DNA from: Chloroflexi bacterium 54-19
Lineage (GTDB): Bacteria; Chloroflexota; Chloroflexia; Chloroheliales; Chloroheliaceae
Assembly (NCBI GenBank): GCA_001898225.1
Contig: MKTJ01000017.1
Location: 1-64,000 of the forward strand
Reading direction: 5' to 3'
DNA: 64,000 nt
Shown here: piece by piece, positions 9,262 through 17,311 of the stretch
How the letters are laid out: each line of letters opens with the position of its first letter
Position numbering within the stretch: position 1 is the first letter of the stretch
Position numbers and translations under genes: made by a program
The notes under the pieces: generated by a model
What the model was told of the DNA's origin: nothing
What the model saw: only the letters and a program-made list of their open reading frames with translations
The model's database searches: none

Positions 9262-10359
9262 CTATTCCGCCTCGACCCCGGTGGGCATGCGTGGCGGCAA
9301 AGCCACGTAACTGATCAGCAGTCCGGCTACCCCGGCCAGGAAAATCGCCCCGGTCCAGACCGCCGTAGTCCACCAGATAGCGCCGGTCAAGGCCAGGGCC
9401 AGGAAATAAAGACCGTAGAGCAAGACCGGGGTAAAGGTCGCAAAGACCCGGAAAGCCAGGGGCCGCGAAGTCGAAGGCCGGAACCGGGTGACGAACAGGT
9501 CCGCCGCCAGGCCCGTCACCAGACCAACCAGGATGAAAGCGAAAATAGAAGTCGACAACTGGCGGTCCCGCATGAAAGTTACCATCGCGATATTGACCGT
9601 ATAAAGAAAGGTCAGGCTGCCAAAAGGCAACTGCCAGCGCCGTACCAGCAGCAAGGTCAGGCCCATGAGCAGGGCCGATTGGAACAGCAACCCCATCAAA
9701 CCAATCGAAACATTAAACTCCTGCAACTGGCGGGTGTAGACCTGGCGGTTAGCGGCGGGCCAGGTAGTCGCAAACAAACTGCCGTAAACCGTAAAAAAGG
9801 TAAAAATCGAAAGAAGCATCGTGGCCGAAACGAGCATCGGCAAAAGCCGGGGCAAGGTGGCCGCGCGCCCGCCTCGCCACCAGGCCGCCCGTAAGGGACC
9901 GCTGGCTATCAAAACACCCCCGGTCGCCAGCAACAGGTGCGAAGGGCTCAAAAGGGCTTCCACGCTCACCTCGATGCCAAAAACGGTGTGCCAGACCATA
10001 TCGGCCACCCCGCCAAACGCGAAAATAACCACACCGGCCAGCGACAGGCCGTAGCCAACCGGAAGGGCTTTAGTCCAGGCGTAACCCCGCAGGTGGTTGC
10101 CGACCAGGGTCGCGGCCAGGAAACTCCCAATCGCCACTAGCCCGCTATAAAAGATGGCGTGCCAGGGGGTGAAGAAGGTTTCGAGGTTCGGCACGTGCTG
10201 GTGGGCCCAGCCGTCAATGTGGACCCCGCCAATCAGCCAGAAAATCAGGACGGCCATCAGCCAGTCGTATTTGAGGCTGCCCGCTACCCGCCCGGCGCGA
10301 GTGGTCCGCGCAGAAACTTCCGGGGCCAGTTCAAGTTTATTTAATCCTTTGGTCAGCAT
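9262..10359 (-). CDS. Multi-pass membrane protein of unknown function
   Basis: A 365-residue integral membrane protein with roughly nine or ten hydrophobic helices. Conserved-looking polar residues lie in or near the membrane, including GGVHIDGWAHQH, TPWHAIFYSG, ADMVWHTVFG and SPSHLLL. The repeated histidines could bind a metal or haem, which is inference only. The start is the ATG at 10359, preceded by GAGGG at a normal distance; a longer form from 10419 has no ribosome site. The cytosolic N-terminus is about 25 residues. No neighbour points to a role. Confidence 0.75.
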   Translation of the reverse strand: MLTKGLNKLELAPEVSARTTRAGRVAGSLKYDWLMAVLIFWLIGGVHIDGWAHQHVPNLETFFTPWHAIFYSGLVAIGSFLAATLVGNHLRGYAWTKALPVGYGLSLAGVVIFAFGGVADMVWHTVFGIEVSVEALLSPSHLLLATGGVLIASGPLRAAWWRGGRAATLPRLLPMLVSATMLLSIFTFFTVYGSLFATTWPAANRQVYTRQLQEFNVSIGLMGLLFQSALLMGLTLLLVRRWQLPFGSLTFLYTVNIAMVTFMRDRQLSTSIFAFILVGLVTGLAADLFVTRFRPSTSRPLAFRVFATFTPVLLYGLYFLALALTGAIWWTTAVWTGAIFLAGVAGLLISYVALPPRMPTGVEAE

Positions 10360-10507
10360 AATAGAAAAACCCTCAGGGAATGTGTGTTGCGTCAGATATA
10401 GTTTTATTTTAGCAGTCACCCTGCGTTATTTAAAGCCTTGTTAGCTTTGATATAATTAATCTTGAATAAGATTCCCTATAATAAACCTAAACGAAACGAA
10501 CTTGATT

Positions 10508-11614
10508 ATGACCGACCCTCTTGGAATCCAAAGTAGTCTACCGCCGCTTTACGCCGGGTGGCTGAGCGAAGCCCTACCGGGCGCCATCCCTGCCGAAACC
10601 AAAGCCACCTGTGAAAACTGCGCCATGTGCCAGCAAAACGCCAACACCGGCTCCCAGGCTATGTTTTTTAACCCCAATACCAAGTGCTGCACCTACCTGC
10701 CGGAACTGGCGAATTTCCTGGTAGGGCGCATCCTGGCCGAGCCGGACGCCTCGACGGTGCCAGGACGGGATAGACTGGAAGAATGGATTGACCGGGGCAT
10801 AGCTGTCACCCCGTTTGGCGCGGTCAAACCGCCTCTCTACGACCTGCTTTACACCCAGGCTACCGACTTTTTTGGAAAAAGCGAGGCGATGCTCTGCCCT
10901 TACTATATCAAGGAAGGGGGCCTTTGCGGCATCTGGCAGCACCGCAATAGCATCTGCGCCACCTGGTACTGCAAACACAACCGGGGCGCGGTCGGCTTTA
11001 CCTTCTGGCGCACCCTGCAAAAAATGCTGGGAATGGCCGAACGCTACCTGGCGGTCTGGTGTATTTTGCAACTGGACCTGGGAGCAACAGCCCTGAAAAA
11101 GCTTTTCCCGGTCGAAAACCCCAATCAGGCCGGCGCGATGCGGACCCCGTTAAACGCGAAACAGCTTGACGGTATCAAGGACGAGGATAACTACCGGGTA
11201 TTATGGGGCAACTGGCTGGGCCGGGAAAAAGATTATTACCGGGTTTGCGGACAACTGGTCAGCGGCTTAAGCTGGGAGCAAGTGCTCGACATCGGCGGGA
11301 TAGAACTAAGAATGATGGACCGGCTTACCCTGGAAGCCTATCAAAACCTGGTTTCGGAAGAAATCCCGCCCCGTCTGCAAAGTGGCACTTTCCAGATTAT
11401 AAGGAGTGGCAGCAACCGCCACCTGGTCGAAACCTACAGCATCTACGACCCGCTCAGTATGCCTCGCCAGCTTATGGAAGTGCTCGATTATTTCGATGGC
11501 CGCCCTACCGAAGAAGCCGTCCAGGCCATTTATGACGAAAAAGACCTCAACCTGACCGCCGGGCTGATCCGCAAACTGACCGACTTCCAGGTTTTGAGGC
11601 CAACCGACAGCTAG
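10508..11614 (+). CDS. Cysteine-cluster protein of unknown function
   Basis: A 368-residue soluble protein. The N-terminal part has CENCAMC, then KCCTYLPELANFLVGRIL, then CPYY, GGLCGIW and NSICATWYC; this dense cysteine pattern suggests a metal or iron-sulfur site, loosely like YkgJ-type clusters. The last 50 residues (YFDGRPTEEAVQAIYD through LIRKLTDFQVL) resemble the small winged-helix region of PqqD-like and related peptide-binding domains. The ATG at 10508 (or TTG at 10502) lacks a clear Shine-Dalgarno site; a TATAAT at 10477-10482 implies a very short leader. Its stop codon overlaps that of the convergent gene at 11611. Function not assigned. Confidence 0.7.
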   Translation: MTDPLGIQSSLPPLYAGWLSEALPGAIPAETKATCENCAMCQQNANTGSQAMFFNPNTKCCTYLPELANFLVGRILAEPDASTVPGRDRLEEWIDRGIAVTPFGAVKPPLYDLLYTQATDFFGKSEAMLCPYYIKEGGLCGIWQHRNSICATWYCKHNRGAVGFTFWRTLQKMLGMAERYLAVWCILQLDLGATALKKLFPVENPNQAGAMRTPLNAKQLDGIKDEDNYRVLWGNWLGREKDYYRVCGQLVSGLSWEQVLDIGGIELRMMDRLTLEAYQNLVSEEIPPRLQSGTFQIIRSGSNRHLVETYSIYDPLSMPRQLMEVLDYFDGRPTEEAVQAIYDEKDLNLTAGLIRKLTDFQVLRPTDS

Positions 11615-13071
11615 CCGGGTCGCCGGAACCATTCGAGGGCGTCTTTCCAGGACCAGTCGAGGCCGCTCCGGGGCGATTCGGCAGTCCGAGCGCGGGCCAA
11701 ATCTGCAAACGAACCGTCAAAGGTATTGATGGAGATAAGCCCGGACTTGCCGGACGGTTGCAGGTGGTTGAGCCAGGTGGTGTCCTGGGCGGACGCCTCG
11801 CCACCAAGCTGGACCAGCACCGGAACTTCGATTTTGAGCGGCGCGACCAGGGGAGCCGGGTCGTAAATGACGACCCCATGAGGCTGGGGTGCCAGGTCCG
11901 GCAAAACTTCCAGGGCCAGGCTCGAACCGTTCCCCAGGCCCAGCAGGTTTAACCCCTCTATGCCCTCCCCCCCGAAATTTTCGAGAAACCCTGGCAAAGC
12001 CCCCCATACTTCCTTAAATCCCTCCGCGCCAATAGCCCCGTCCAGGGCCACCGCGCCAACCCCCACCAGACCCAGTTTTTCGGCAAAATTTTCCGCCAGC
12101 GGTTTTTCACCGAGCACAACCACCCAGGTCGCCTGGGCGTCCCCGACCGGGGAAACCAGGTACAGGTTGAAAATCTGACCGCTCACTTCGAGCCTTTCCT
12201 CGCGCACTTCCAGCGTAACCGGGGCCGGAATAGCGGGCGAGATTGAACGCGGTGGAGCAGGTGGGACCGGCAAAAGAGGCAGGAGCGTCCGGTAAAACTG
12301 CTTGCCGCGTTTCCCGACCTCCCCTAAAAACCAGAAATTATCCACACCGTTGACTACTCCACCGACCACCGGCAGGAAGGTCGCCCAACTTGTCTTGGCG
12401 AAATCAACGGTCAGGTAAGACGACAATTGTTTGAGCAGACACCCCTTTACCAGGCGGGTCTGTTCGGGCTTTTGCAGCAGGTAGGCCGCCAGGTCTATAT
12501 TTTCCAGGCGGCGCTGCCCGATAACCAACGTTTCAAATTTAGAGGCGTAGGCGAAGGCCAGCAGTTCGATAGTCTGGCCGGTCTCGCTGGCCGTTTCGAG
12601 GCTGTAGGACTGGCTGATACCGCTCAGACAATGGAGGGAAAAATAGACCAGGGCCGAAATGTCCGCCGGGATTGTGGCAAAGGCCGCGAGACCACCCGGC
12701 AGTCCGGCGGTCAGGCCCGTCCCGGTCGCGCCCAGGCGGTTGAAGTTGAGATAGCTATCGGCCAGGCGACCCAGGGCGGCGGGCGGCAGACGGCGCAAAT
12801 CTGGCAGGTCGTGGAGGTCACGGTGTCTTTTGGCGGCCTGGGCCAGCACATCGGCGGGTTTATGCTGGCCGTGTTTGAGCGACCAATCAATCGCGCTGCC
12901 AAGGGCTTCGGCAATTTTGCTGATTTTTTCGGGACTGTTCGGGGCCGGTTCGGCCAGGCCCTCGTTGAAAGCGCAGTTCGGACAAAAAATCAGGTCGGTC
13001 TGGTTGGCAATCCCGCACTTGGGGCATTCCCACAGGTAAAAAACTTGTTCCTTGTTCTCACTGGCTGTCAT
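11611..13071 (-). CDS. Zinc ribbon-EcsC-hydrolase-like fusion protein
   Basis: A 486-residue three-part protein. Residues 15-35 form a zinc ribbon (CPKC and CPNC). Residues of about 50-275 resemble EcsC: a glycine-rich helical part (GLTAGLPGGLAAFATIPADI) and the closing motif FLPVVGGVVNGVDNFWFLGE. After a proline-rich linker (PVPPAPPRSISPAIPAP), the last 190 residues look like a degenerate alpha/beta-hydrolase or dienelactone-hydrolase fold, with a GLGNGSSL turn where a nucleophile elbow would be. The ATG at 13071 follows AAGGGACGGG. EcsC-domain function is poorly defined in general. Domain calls are by pattern only. Confidence 0.65.
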   Translation of the reverse strand: MTASENKEQVFYLWECPKCGIANQTDLIFCPNCAFNEGLAEPAPNSPEKISKIAEALGSAIDWSLKHGQHKPADVLAQAAKRHRDLHDLPDLRRLPPAALGRLADSYLNFNRLGATGTGLTAGLPGGLAAFATIPADISALVYFSLHCLSGISQSYSLETASETGQTIELLAFAYASKFETLVIGQRRLENIDLAAYLLQKPEQTRLVKGCLLKQLSSYLTVDFAKTSWATFLPVVGGVVNGVDNFWFLGEVGKRGKQFYRTLLPLLPVPPAPPRSISPAIPAPVTLEVREERLEVSGQIFNLYLVSPVGDAQATWVVVLGEKPLAENFAEKLGLVGVGAVALDGAIGAEGFKEVWGALPGFLENFGGEGIEGLNLLGLGNGSSLALEVLPDLAPQPHGVVIYDPAPLVAPLKIEVPVLVQLGGEASAQDTTWLNHLQPSGKSGLISINTFDGSFADLARARTAESPRSGLDWSWKDALEWFRRPG

Positions 13072-13109
13072 AGTATCCCGTCCCTTGCGCTCGGTTTTAT
13101 ATAAAAAAG

Positions 13110-13316
13110 CTGACTATATCTTAGCACCTTATCAGGTGGCGAGGAAATCGAGATTTTCGCGCACTGCCTTAATATCCCGGTGGGGCGGTAAACCGAAAAG
13201 CTGCCGACCTTACACTCAACACCGGGCAGCGAAAACGGCTGGATGAAGCTCTCGCCCCGGACGAAGTGGCGGGCGAACGTTACCCGGCCTGGATTATGGC
13301 AACAATTGACCGCTAG
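13110..13316 (+). pseudogene. Decayed 3' remnant of an aldo/keto reductase gene
   Basis: Between 13173 and the TAG at 13314 one frame reads AADLTLNTGQRKRLDEALAP and then VAGERYPAWIMATIDR, which fits the C-terminal end of aldo/keto reductases (the LTLT-like helix, then AGERYP). Just upstream, in a different frame (about 13116-13190), the reading is EEIEIFAHCLNIPVG, like the segment before the last strands of the same family. No start, no ribosome site and the rest of the barrel are present, so this is a frameshifted, truncated relic. The family call is moderate. Confidence 0.4.
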
Positions 13317-13348
13317 ACCCTTTTCCAGGAGATGGGTACTAAATTACG

Positions 13349-13441
13349 TTCAACGTTGTTCCTTTCAACGTTCAGCGATTTTCTATTCATCTGTCACTTT
13401 TAAGATTTGTAAGAGATTCTTAAGAACTCCGCCTATATAAT
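13349..13441 (+). promoter_or_regulatory. Putative upstream region of the thioredoxin lipoprotein gene
   Basis: TTCAACGTT occurs at 13349-13357 and again at 13364-13372. A perfect palindrome, TTCTTAAGAA, is at 13417-13426, and TATAAT at 13436-13441. There is no good -35 box at 17 bases; the palindrome occupies that area. The arrangement suggests a regulated promoter about 80 bases before the ATG at 13520. Confidence 0.35.
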
Positions 13442-13519
13442 AGGGACAGGAACAGTTTTTGACCTGGTTTTCTCCTGGCAAGTTCCGTCGAGTTTTAGAG
13501 ATCGAGAAGTGAAGGAATT

Positions 13520-14131
13520 ATGGCACCAAACCAGCGACGCCGTTTTATCACCTTATTAGGGGCTCTGGCCGGGGGCGGTTTATTGCTAAACGCTTGTGGG
13601 GATAATATCCCGGCTATGGGAATGGGTACGAGTGGGAACAACGCGGACAGCTCGGCCAACACCGGCGAGGTGGCAAGCGTAAACTTGCAGGACCGGGGCC
13701 CCGCCCCCGAATTTCAACCGGCCAACTGGGTCAACTCCGAGCCGATAAAACTGGCTGATTTGCGCGGCCAACCCGTCTTGCTCGAATTCTGGACCTTTGG
13801 CTGCATCAATTGTCAGAACGTCCTGCCCAGCCTGAAAAGCTGGTACGACGAGTTTTCAGGTAAAGGGCTGGCTTTTGTCAGCTTCCACCGGCCCGAATTC
13901 GATTACGAGAAAAAACTTGAAAACGTTCAGCAAGCCATCCAGAACCTGGGGATAAAATACCCGGTCGCCCAGGATAATGACTCTAAAACCTGGGATAAAT
14001 ACAGCGTGCGCGGCTGGCCGACCCTCTTTCTCATTGATAGAAAAGGGCATATCCGCTTTACCCAGTTTGGTGAAGGCGCCTACGACCAGATTCACACCGG
14101 CATCCAGATGCTACTGGCCGAGCAGGCTTAA
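13520..14131 (+). CDS. Exported thioredoxin-like lipoprotein
   Basis: A 203-residue TlpA/DipZ-type thioredoxin. The N-terminus combines a twin-arginine-like motif (RRRFITLLG, residues 6-14) with a lipobox (LLNAC, lipidated Cys26). The redox motif is CINC at Cys95-Cys98 in FWTFGCINC, and a cis-proline follows in WPTLFLID. It is expected outside the cytoplasmic membrane, handling disulfides or acting as a peroxide/thiol reductase. The ATG at 13520 follows GAAGGA. Terminated at 14161; it stands alone before the Tad cluster. It differs from the cytosolic paralogue at 101-586 by the export signal. Confidence 0.87.
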   Translation: MAPNQRRRFITLLGALAGGGLLLNACGDNIPAMGMGTSGNNADSSANTGEVASVNLQDRGPAPEFQPANWVNSEPIKLADLRGQPVLLEFWTFGCINCQNVLPSLKSWYDEFSGKGLAFVSFHRPEFDYEKKLENVQQAIQNLGIKYPVAQDNDSKTWDKYSVRGWPTLFLIDRKGHIRFTQFGEGAYDQIHTGIQMLLAEQA

Positions 14132-14160
14132 AAAACTAAAACCCGAAGATTAAAAACCAG

Positions 14161-14194
14161 AAAGCCAACCCAATTTGAGCGGGTTGGCTTTTTT
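14161..14194 (+). terminator. Intrinsic terminator
   Basis: AAGCCAACCC pairs with GGGTTGGCTT across a 9-nt loop, followed by T6. Confidence 0.9.
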
Positions 14195-14275
14195 GGTGGG
14201 CCACCGGGTGATGGTGCAACGCTGGGGGGTATTCCGGGAAGGCCCCGGTAAGGACTATCTGGCTATTGCAATTAA

Positions 14276-14284
14276 TGCTATAAT
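14276..14284 (+). promoter_or_regulatory. Possible extended -10 promoter before the Tad cluster
   Basis: TGCTATAAT is an extended -10 element with no recognisable -35. It would give a leader of about 200 bases before cpaB. The surrounding 14195-14477 holds no gene. Confidence 0.3.
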
Positions 14285-14501
14285 TAGACATAATTACACG
14301 ACATAACATTAAACTTAAGCTCTCTAGCAGTACCCGGATGCCCAGGTTGGTGGCATAACAGACCCTTCGCGAACTTCCTTATCTAAAGGAATAAAATCCT
14401 GCACTTTTTTAATAATCTTTCAAAAGGCATCCAAACCAATTATCACCCGGCAAAGTCAAGCTTACGAACCGACACTAATGAGGAAAGGATACACGGGCGG
14501 T

Positions 14502-15686
14502 ATGAGCGGTATAGGCGCGGCATTTAAAAATTTTTGGGGGCTCAGGCAAACCCTGGCTTTAGGCGTGGTCCTGTCTTCACTGGTATTGTCCTTTCTGCTG
14601 GTAAGCTGCGGCAACGACAGCACAGCCCCCGGTGCCTCATCCGGCGCTAACGGGGTATCCAACTTACCCGCTAACCAGGCGACCACCGAGACACCCGCCG
14701 CCGTCCCACCCACGGCCACGCCCGTCCCCGATACGGTCCGGGTAGTGGTGGCGGCCCATCAGATTCCCGCCGGGACCCTTATCACGCTTGCCGACCTCGA
14801 TACCGTTGCCAAACCCCGCTCCGAAGTTATTGCCGACCAGGACATTTTGAACGTGTCCGATGCGGTAAACCGGATTAACAAAAACCCCTACAACATCGGG
14901 CAGCAGATTAAAAAGGGTGACCTGGTCGAAGGCACTTTTTCGGCGTACATGCGCCAACTGGTCGCCGATAAGAAACTCGAGCCCGGCAAGGGCGCGTTCG
15001 CCTACGCCACCAATGACCTCTCAACCGTAACCGGTTTAATCCAGGAAAACGACCTGGTGGACGTGGTAGCGACTTATGTGGTGGAGCGCCGCGTCACCGG
15101 CCAACCGCCCGGCCAGGTGCAAACCGGTGACCCAAACCAATCTGTGCCAAACACCGGCCTGGAACTGACCACCAAGACCGTCCTGCAAAACGTGCGTGTC
15201 TTAAAGGTAATCCATTTACAGGCCCCGCCGACCCAGACTATCGCCTCGCCGACCGCGACCCCTAACCCGGATACGCCGACGGCGGTGGTAGCGGCCCAGC
15301 CGACGCCCCAACCTACTCCGACCCTGCAAACATTCCTGGAAAACGGGGCCGGTTTTCAGATTAACACCATCCTGATTCTGGGTGTAACCGACCAGGAAGC
15401 CGAAGTTTTGAAGTTCACCCGTGAATACCGGGCGGTCGGTACCGCGGCCCGGCTCAATGTTACCAACCCGATTATCAGCACGGGCGATACCAGTTACTTC
15501 GACCCGACCACGAGCAACGCCGTGGCTATCGTCCATTTCGTCTTACGGGCCAAACCGCAAGACCCGGCCAACCCGGTCGACCCGGCCATCGCCAAACAAC
15601 AAACCACCGGCGTCACCTTCCGAATCCTGGTGCGGGATTACGGGTTGCCAATACCAGAACTGGTGTTCGCTACCGGCACGTCTTAG
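14502..15686 (+). CDS. cpaB: Flp pilus assembly protein CpaB/RcpC, lipoprotein form
   Basis: A SAF-domain protein of the Tad pilus machine, thought to act in the periplasm or wall space near the secretion channel. A hydrophobic leader ends in LLVSC, a lipobox, so this version looks lipid-anchored. A Thr/Pro/Ala linker follows, then the SAF core (VRVVVAAHQIPAGTLITLAD) and a C-terminal RcpC-like region interrupted by another Thr/Pro-rich stretch (TPNPDTPTAVVAAQPTPQPT). The start at 14502 is preferred because AGGAAAGGA lies 12 bases upstream; an in-frame ATG at 14478 would add eight residues. First gene of the Tad set. Confidence 0.82.
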   Translation: MSGIGAAFKNFWGLRQTLALGVVLSSLVLSFLLVSCGNDSTAPGASSGANGVSNLPANQATTETPAAVPPTATPVPDTVRVVVAAHQIPAGTLITLADLDTVAKPRSEVIADQDILNVSDAVNRINKNPYNIGQQIKKGDLVEGTFSAYMRQLVADKKLEPGKGAFAYATNDLSTVTGLIQENDLVDVVATYVVERRVTGQPPGQVQTGDPNQSVPNTGLELTTKTVLQNVRVLKVIHLQAPPTQTIASPTATPNPDTPTAVVAAQPTPQPTPTLQTFLENGAGFQINTILILGVTDQEAEVLKFTREYRAVGTAARLNVTNPIISTGDTSYFDPTTSNAVAIVHFVLRAKPQDPANPVDPAIAKQQTTGVTFRILVRDYGLPIPELVFATGTS

Positions 15687-15713
15687 TGCTAAGATTATAA
15701 ACCGCAATCGGCC

Positions 15714-15750
15714 AGGCCGGAGCCAATTTTTACAACTGACTCCGGCCTTT
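15714..15750 (+). terminator. Weak terminator after cpaB
   Basis: AGGCCGGAG pairs with CTCCGGCCT with a 17-nt loop, but only TTT follows, so it may be an attenuator or an incomplete terminator. Confidence 0.5.
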
Positions 15751-15814
15751 CGACAACTCAGGGGAACCATTTTTTAGCCCCGGTTTAGCCTGAGTTAGCC
15801 TGAAAAAGGTACTA

Positions 15815-15843
15815 TTGCAACCCGGTTTTAAAGATGTTATCAT
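15815..15843 (+). promoter_or_regulatory. Promoter of the tadZ-tadA-tadB-tadC run
   Basis: TTGCAA at 15815-15820, a 17-base spacer, then TATCAT at 15838-15843 preceded by TGT (extended -10). It shares the 12-mer GATGTTATCATT with the hpd promoter at 31621-31632. Confidence 0.65.
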
Positions 15844-15927
15844 TTCAACAAAACGGGGGCGGTTGCCCCGGTTTGTTTCTATGCGCCCTGATGGACCCGT
15901 TAAAGTAGGGTAAGGACAAAACTCTCT

Positions 15928-17223
15928 ATGACTGATAACCCGCATAAAATTCGATTACTCGTTGTTGATGATATTGTTGAAACACGCAATAATCTGATTA
16001 ACCTGCTCTATTTTGAACGAGACATCGAAGTAGTCGACTCGGCGACACGCGGCCAGGAAGGCATTGATAAAGCCAAAAAATTAAACCCGGATATTGTGTT
16101 GATGGACATCAATATGCCGGACATGAACGGTATCCAGGCCACCGAAATCATCATGAAACAGGTGCCCGGCGTGGCGGTCATCATGATGTCAGTCCAGGGC
16201 GAACAGGATTACCTGCGCCAGGCCATGCGGGCGGGCGCGCGCGAATTCCTGGTCAAGCCTTTCTCCGGCGACGAACTCGTTAGCAGTATCCGCCACGTCT
16301 ACCAGGACGAACAGAGCAAACGCCGCTTCGCCCCCCAGACCCAATACCAGCCGGGCACACCCGCTACCCCCAACGGGGCCGAGGCCAGCCAGGGCGAAAT
16401 TATCAGCATTTTCAGTCCAAAAGGCGGTATCGGACGTACTACTATTGTCACCAATCTTGCGGTTGCGGTTAAGCAGATAAGCAAGAAGCGGGTGGCCCTG
16501 GTCGATGGTAGCCTTTTCTTTGGGGATGTTGGTATAATGATGGACATCCGCAACACCAAGACCATCAGCGATTTGCAGGGCCGTATCGAAACCCTCGACA
16601 CCCAGTTATTGCAAGACGTGATGCTCACTCACTCCAGCGAATTAAAAGTGTTGCTGGCGCCTTCCAAGCCGGACCAGGGCGAACTGATCACGGCTGACGA
16701 TTTGAAGAAGATTCTAAAGGAACTCAAAAACAACTACGATTACATTTTTGTAGATACGTTCTCCTCGCTAAAGGAAGAAACCCAGCTTACCATTCTCGAT
16801 ATGAGCGACCTGATTCTTACGGTGATGTCGCTCGAAATGACAGCTATCAAAGACATCCGGCTTTTCCTGGAAGTGACCGAAATCCTGGAATATCCCAAAG
16901 ACAAGATTGCGCTGGTCCTCAACCGGGCCGATAGCAAACATGGTCTGCGGGCGGAAAATATCGAAGCGACTATCGGCCACCAGATTGCAGCCAATGTCAG
17001 CAGCGGCGGCCCGGCGGTAACACTCTCGATTAACCGGGGAACACCCCTGGTGATTGACGCGCCGGATAACCCGTTTTCGAAAGATATTAACGCGTTGGCC
17101 CATAAAATAGTGGACGGTACCATCGGGAAGAAAGAGGAAGCCGCCACCGGGGCCAAGAAGAATGGTAAAGTAAAAACTAAAAAATCAGGTGGGCTGTTTG
17201 GCCTATTTGCTCGACGCAAATAA
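15928..17223 (+). CDS. tadZ: TadZ/CpaE-like protein: receiver plus MinD-type ATPase
   Basis: A 431-residue localisation ATPase of the Tad pilus. Residues 7-122 are a response-regulator receiver with the acidic pair near the start (VVDDI), the phospho-acceptor Asp60 in VLMDINMPD, and the conserved lysine in LVKPF. After a Pro/Gln linker, residues of about 157-400 form a ParA/MinD fold with the deviant Walker A SPKGGIGRTT. The C-terminus is Lys-rich (KKNGKVKTKKSGG). Members of this family place the pilus machine at a cell site; an intact phospho-site, if used, would put this under histidine kinase control. The ATG is preceded by TAAGGA at a long distance. Confidence 0.88.
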   Translation: MTDNPHKIRLLVVDDIVETRNNLINLLYFERDIEVVDSATRGQEGIDKAKKLNPDIVLMDINMPDMNGIQATEIIMKQVPGVAVIMMSVQGEQDYLRQAMRAGAREFLVKPFSGDELVSSIRHVYQDEQSKRRFAPQTQYQPGTPATPNGAEASQGEIISIFSPKGGIGRTTIVTNLAVAVKQISKKRVALVDGSLFFGDVGIMMDIRNTKTISDLQGRIETLDTQLLQDVMLTHSSELKVLLAPSKPDQGELITADDLKKILKELKNNYDYIFVDTFSSLKEETQLTILDMSDLILTVMSLEMTAIKDIRLFLEVTEILEYPKDKIALVLNRADSKHGLRAENIEATIGHQIAANVSSGGPAVTLSINRGTPLVIDAPDNPFSKDINALAHKIVDGTIGKKEEAATGAKKNGKVKTKKSGGLFGLFARRK

Positions 17224-17311
17224 TGCCTTCTCGCGCTTAAGCCTTTGGCTATTAACTGCTCACTATCGGAAAGCGCAATCAGCAAGGTTAGTAATTTTAA
17301 GGTAGTAAATT

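Noticed and set aside
12711..12914. Small frames inside the EcsC fusion gene that look basic
   Set aside because: They are alternate-frame shadows with arginine-rich composition caused by GC-rich codons.
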